Program-made: the position numbers and the translations under genes
From: Clostridia bacterium
GTDB lineage: Bacteria > Bacillota_A > Clostridia > Christensenellales > Aristaeellaceae
Length of the DNA: 6,802 nt
Direction: 5' to 3'
NCBI GenBank assembly: GCA_017481185.1
Contig: JAFUPO010000233.1
Location: 1 to 6,802, forward strand
Shown: positions 4,942 to 6,802 of the stretch, in pieces
Position numbering within the stretch: the stretch's first letter is position 1
Layout: each line of letters begins with the position of its first letter
The notes under the pieces: model-generated
Seen by the model: only the letters and a program-made list of their open reading frames with translations
Told to the model about the DNA's origin: nothing
Databases searched by the model: none

Positions 4942-5973
4942 ATGAAGGCACTGCATGAACGTTTTTCCTGGCGAACCTATTTGCTCTTTACCCTGGCCCT
5001 TTTGGCAGCCATGCTGCTGGGCGTGTGCGTGGGCAGCGTATCCATCCCCCTGGGGGATACGGTCACCGCCATTTGGAATTCTGTATGGGGGCTGGAGATT
5101 CCGACGGGCATCTCCAAGAATATCATTCTCAATGTGCGCCTGCCCCGGGTGATCAACGTGGCCCTGTGCGGGGCAGCCCTGTCCCTGTGCGGCGCGGCCA
5201 TGCAGGGGCTTTTGCGCAACCCCTTGGCAGACGGCTCCACCCTAGGCGTTTCCTCCGGCGCATCCCTGGGCGCAGTCATTGCCCTGGCCACGGGCTTCAC
5301 CCTGCCCGGCTCCAGCTATGGAGGCGTGATGCTCATGGCCATGAGTTTTGCGTTTTTGTCCCTTTTGCTCATCCTGGGCCTGGCCTACGTGCTGGACCGA
5401 TCCCTTTCCACCAACAGCATCATCCTCATTGGCGTGATCTTTTCCATGTTCGTATCCAGTATTCTGTCGCTGATCATCTCCTTTGCCAGCGATCATGTGC
5501 GCTCCCTGAATTTCTGGACCATGGGCAGCCTCTCCGGCACCAATTACGATCATGTGAAGATTCAGCTCTTTGCCCTCATCCTTTGCGGCGGCGTGCTTTT
5601 GCGCTACGCCCGAGAGCTGAACGCCTTTGCCATCGGTGAGGATAACGCCCGGCACATCGGCGTGGATGTGAAAAAGGTAAAGCTCGTCATCCTCATCACC
5701 GTGTCGGTGCTCATCGGCGTGTGTGTTTCCATCGCGGGCACCATCAGCTTTGTGGGCCTGGTCATGCCCCATATTTCGCGGATGATCGCAGGCCCCAACC
5801 ATAAGCGGCTCCTGCCCTCCTCCATGTTCGCGGGGGCAGTATTCCTGCTCCTGGCAGATTTGGTGGCCCGCACTCTCTTAAGCCCCATTGAGCTATCCAT
5901 CGGCGTGGTCACCTCCCTGGTGGGCGCTGTGGCCTTTGTGGTAATCTTCTACCGCACCAGAAAGGGGGGCTGA
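4942..5973 (+). CDS. btuC: Corrinoid ABC transporter permease (BtuC/FecCD family)
   Basis: The product has 343 residues, normal for the FecCD family, whose members have about ten membrane spans; repeated hydrophobic segments begin at about residue 13. Family signatures are RLPR (66-69), GAAMQGLLRNPLADGSTLGVSSGA (84-107), GEDNARHIGVDVKKVK (232-247), and GTISFVGLVMPHISRMIAGPNHK (266-288), the cytoplasmic coupling region that contacts the ATPase. A final ELSIGVVTSLVGA helix is typical. It forms the translocation channel as a dimer with two BtuD subunits. The start is ATG 4942, with AGAGGT (4931-4936) five bases upstream. The frame is open back to 4864, but that would run through the btuF end and the terminator. 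An out-of-frame ATG at 4938 ends within a few codons. The stop is two bases before btuD. Substrate is inferred from the riboswitch. Confidence 0.92.
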   Translation: MKALHERFSWRTYLLFTLALLAAMLLGVCVGSVSIPLGDTVTAIWNSVWGLEIPTGISKNIILNVRLPRVINVALCGAALSLCGAAMQGLLRNPLADGSTLGVSSGASLGAVIALATGFTLPGSSYGGVMLMAMSFAFLSLLLILGLAYVLDRSLSTNSIILIGVIFSMFVSSILSLIISFASDHVRSLNFWTMGSLSGTNYDHVKIQLFALILCGGVLLRYARELNAFAIGEDNARHIGVDVKKVKLVILITVSVLIGVCVSIAGTISFVGLVMPHISRMIAGPNHKRLLPSSMFAGAVFLLLADLVARTLLSPIELSIGVVTSLVGAVAFVVIFYRTRKGG

Positions 5974-5975
5974 CC

Positions 5976-6728
5976 ATGTTAAAAGGCGAAAACATCACCG
6001 TGCGCTACGGCGATTACACGGTACTCAAGGATCTTTCCTTTCATTTAAAGGAGGGCCAGTGGCTCATGCTGGCAGGCCCCAACGGCGCGGGCAAATCCAC
6101 CTTGATTGAGGCCATCTCCCAGGGCGCGCCCTACACGGGCCGCATCCTTTTGGAGGATAAGGATATTCGCACCTACAAGGCCTCCCAGCTGGCCCGCAAG
6201 GTGGGTGTATTGGCCCAGAAGAACGCCGTGGGCTACGCCTACTCTGTGGAGGAGGTGGTGGGCCTGGGCCGCTATGCCTACACCTCCAGCTTTTTATCCT
6301 CCCAGGATCAGGGGGGCCCAGATCTGGTGGATCAGGCCCTGGAAATGACCGGCATTACAGCCCTGCGCCACGCCAGCGTTTTAACCCTTTCCGGAGGCGA
6401 ACTGCAGCGCACCTTTCTGGCCCAGGTATTCGCCCAGAACCCGCAGATCCTGATTCTGGACGAGCCTGCCAACCACCTGGATTTGGTATATCAAAAGCAC
6501 ATCTTCTCCCTTATCCGGGAGTGGCTCAAGCAGCCCGGCCGGGCGGTGATCTCCGTGGTGCACGATCTGAGCCTGGCCCGCAAATACGGCACCCATGGGG
6601 TGCTGATGCACAAGGGCCAGAGCATCGCTCAGGGAAAAATCAATGAAGTGCTCACCCCCCAAAGGCTGGAACAGGTTTACGAAATGGACGTGTATCAGTG
6701 GATGCGGGATATGCTGGGTCAATGGTGA
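5976..6728 (+). CDS. btuD: Corrinoid ABC transporter ATP-binding protein (BtuD/FecE-like)
   Basis: The product has 250 residues and all the ABC ATPase motifs: an aromatic residue before the P-loop (Y11 or Y14), Walker A GPNGAGKST (34-42), Q-loop Q81, signature LSGGE (138-142), Walker B ILILDE (158-163) with the catalytic E163, D-loop NHLD (166-169) and switch H196 (VHD). It hydrolyses ATP on the cytoplasmic face to drive import through BtuC. The start lies two bases after the btuC stop, and AAAGGGGGG (5961-5969) within the btuC end serves as ribosome-binding site, so translation is probably coupled. It is the last gene of the operon. No truncation or missing catalytic residue is seen. Confidence 0.93.
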   Translation: MLKGENITVRYGDYTVLKDLSFHLKEGQWLMLAGPNGAGKSTLIEAISQGAPYTGRILLEDKDIRTYKASQLARKVGVLAQKNAVGYAYSVEEVVGLGRYAYTSSFLSSQDQGGPDLVDQALEMTGITALRHASVLTLSGGELQRTFLAQVFAQNPQILILDEPANHLDLVYQKHIFSLIREWLKQPGRAVISVVHDLSLARKYGTHGVLMHKGQSIAQGKINEVLTPQRLEQVYEMDVYQWMRDMLGQW

Positions 6729-6746
6729 CCATATAAATAAGTTTTA

Positions 6747-6780
6747 ACAGGCTCCCTCGTTAGAGGGAGCCTGTCGTATT
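6747..6780 (+). terminator. Terminator at the end of the btu operon
   Basis: A perfect 12-bp stem (6747-6758 with 6763-6774, core AGGCTCCCTC/GAGGGAGCCT) closes on a GTTA loop, 18 bases after the btuD stop. The U-tail is weak (CGTATTTGT), but the AT-rich flanks and position support termination. The remaining 22 bases of the window show nothing further. Confidence 0.8.
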
Positions 6781-6802
6781 TGTCCAAAATTTAATCAAAT
6801 TT

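Noticed and set aside
5242..5802. Minus-strand 186-codon open frame opposite btuC
   Set aside because: Its His/Gly/Asp-rich composition is typical of antisense reading of GC-rich membrane-protein codons; btuC itself carries all family motifs.

Overview
The window looks like a chromosomal piece of a GC-rich, probably spore-forming Clostridia-type member of the Bacillota. The evidence is a SPOCS/DUF3794 spore-coat-type protein, strong purine-rich Shine-Dalgarno sequences, consensus sigma-A promoters with 17-base spacers, U-tailed intrinsic terminators, a tRNA gene with an encoded CCA end, and a cobalamin riboswitch upstream of a transporter operon. The genus cannot be fixed from the sequence alone.

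Layout. Positions 1-534 (minus strand) hold the N-terminal part of a SPOCS/DUF3794 protein that runs off the left edge. A divergent consensus promoter at 619-647 drives a tRNA-Arg with anticodon CCG (671-747), followed by two intrinsic terminators. From about 850 to 3550 the sequence becomes clearly AT-richer. This stretch holds a compact plus-strand cassette: an SPFH (stomatin/prohibitin-like) protein with two C-terminal zinc ribbons (1324-2364), a small membrane-anchored protein (2364-2717), and a zinc-ribbon/coiled-coil/single-span membrane protein (2743-3426). The last two end in the same PASTA-like domain. Imperfect inverted copies of a GTATTTTGGTTTACCCCCT-like sequence sit on both flanks, so the cassette may have been acquired as a unit.

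Positions 3640-6780 return to high GC and form a complete corrinoid-uptake unit: sigma-A promoter, cobalamin riboswitch, attenuator, btuF-like binding protein, a second intrinsic terminator inside the operon, btuC-like permease, btuD-like ATPase and a final terminator. The expected logic is that bound cobalamin shuts off the operon through the attenuator. The leader also carries a second GTTCCTC copy that can pair either with the terminator's 3' arm or with the btuF ribosome-binding site, which suggests joint control of transcription and translation.

The part closest to a poorly described system is the SPFH/zinc-ribbon/PASTA-like cassette. Its modules recall the Bacillus YdjG/YdjI membrane-stress partners, but no PspA-like protein is present in the window and extracytoplasmic PASTA-like domains are added. 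Its function is an inference, not something the sequence proves.
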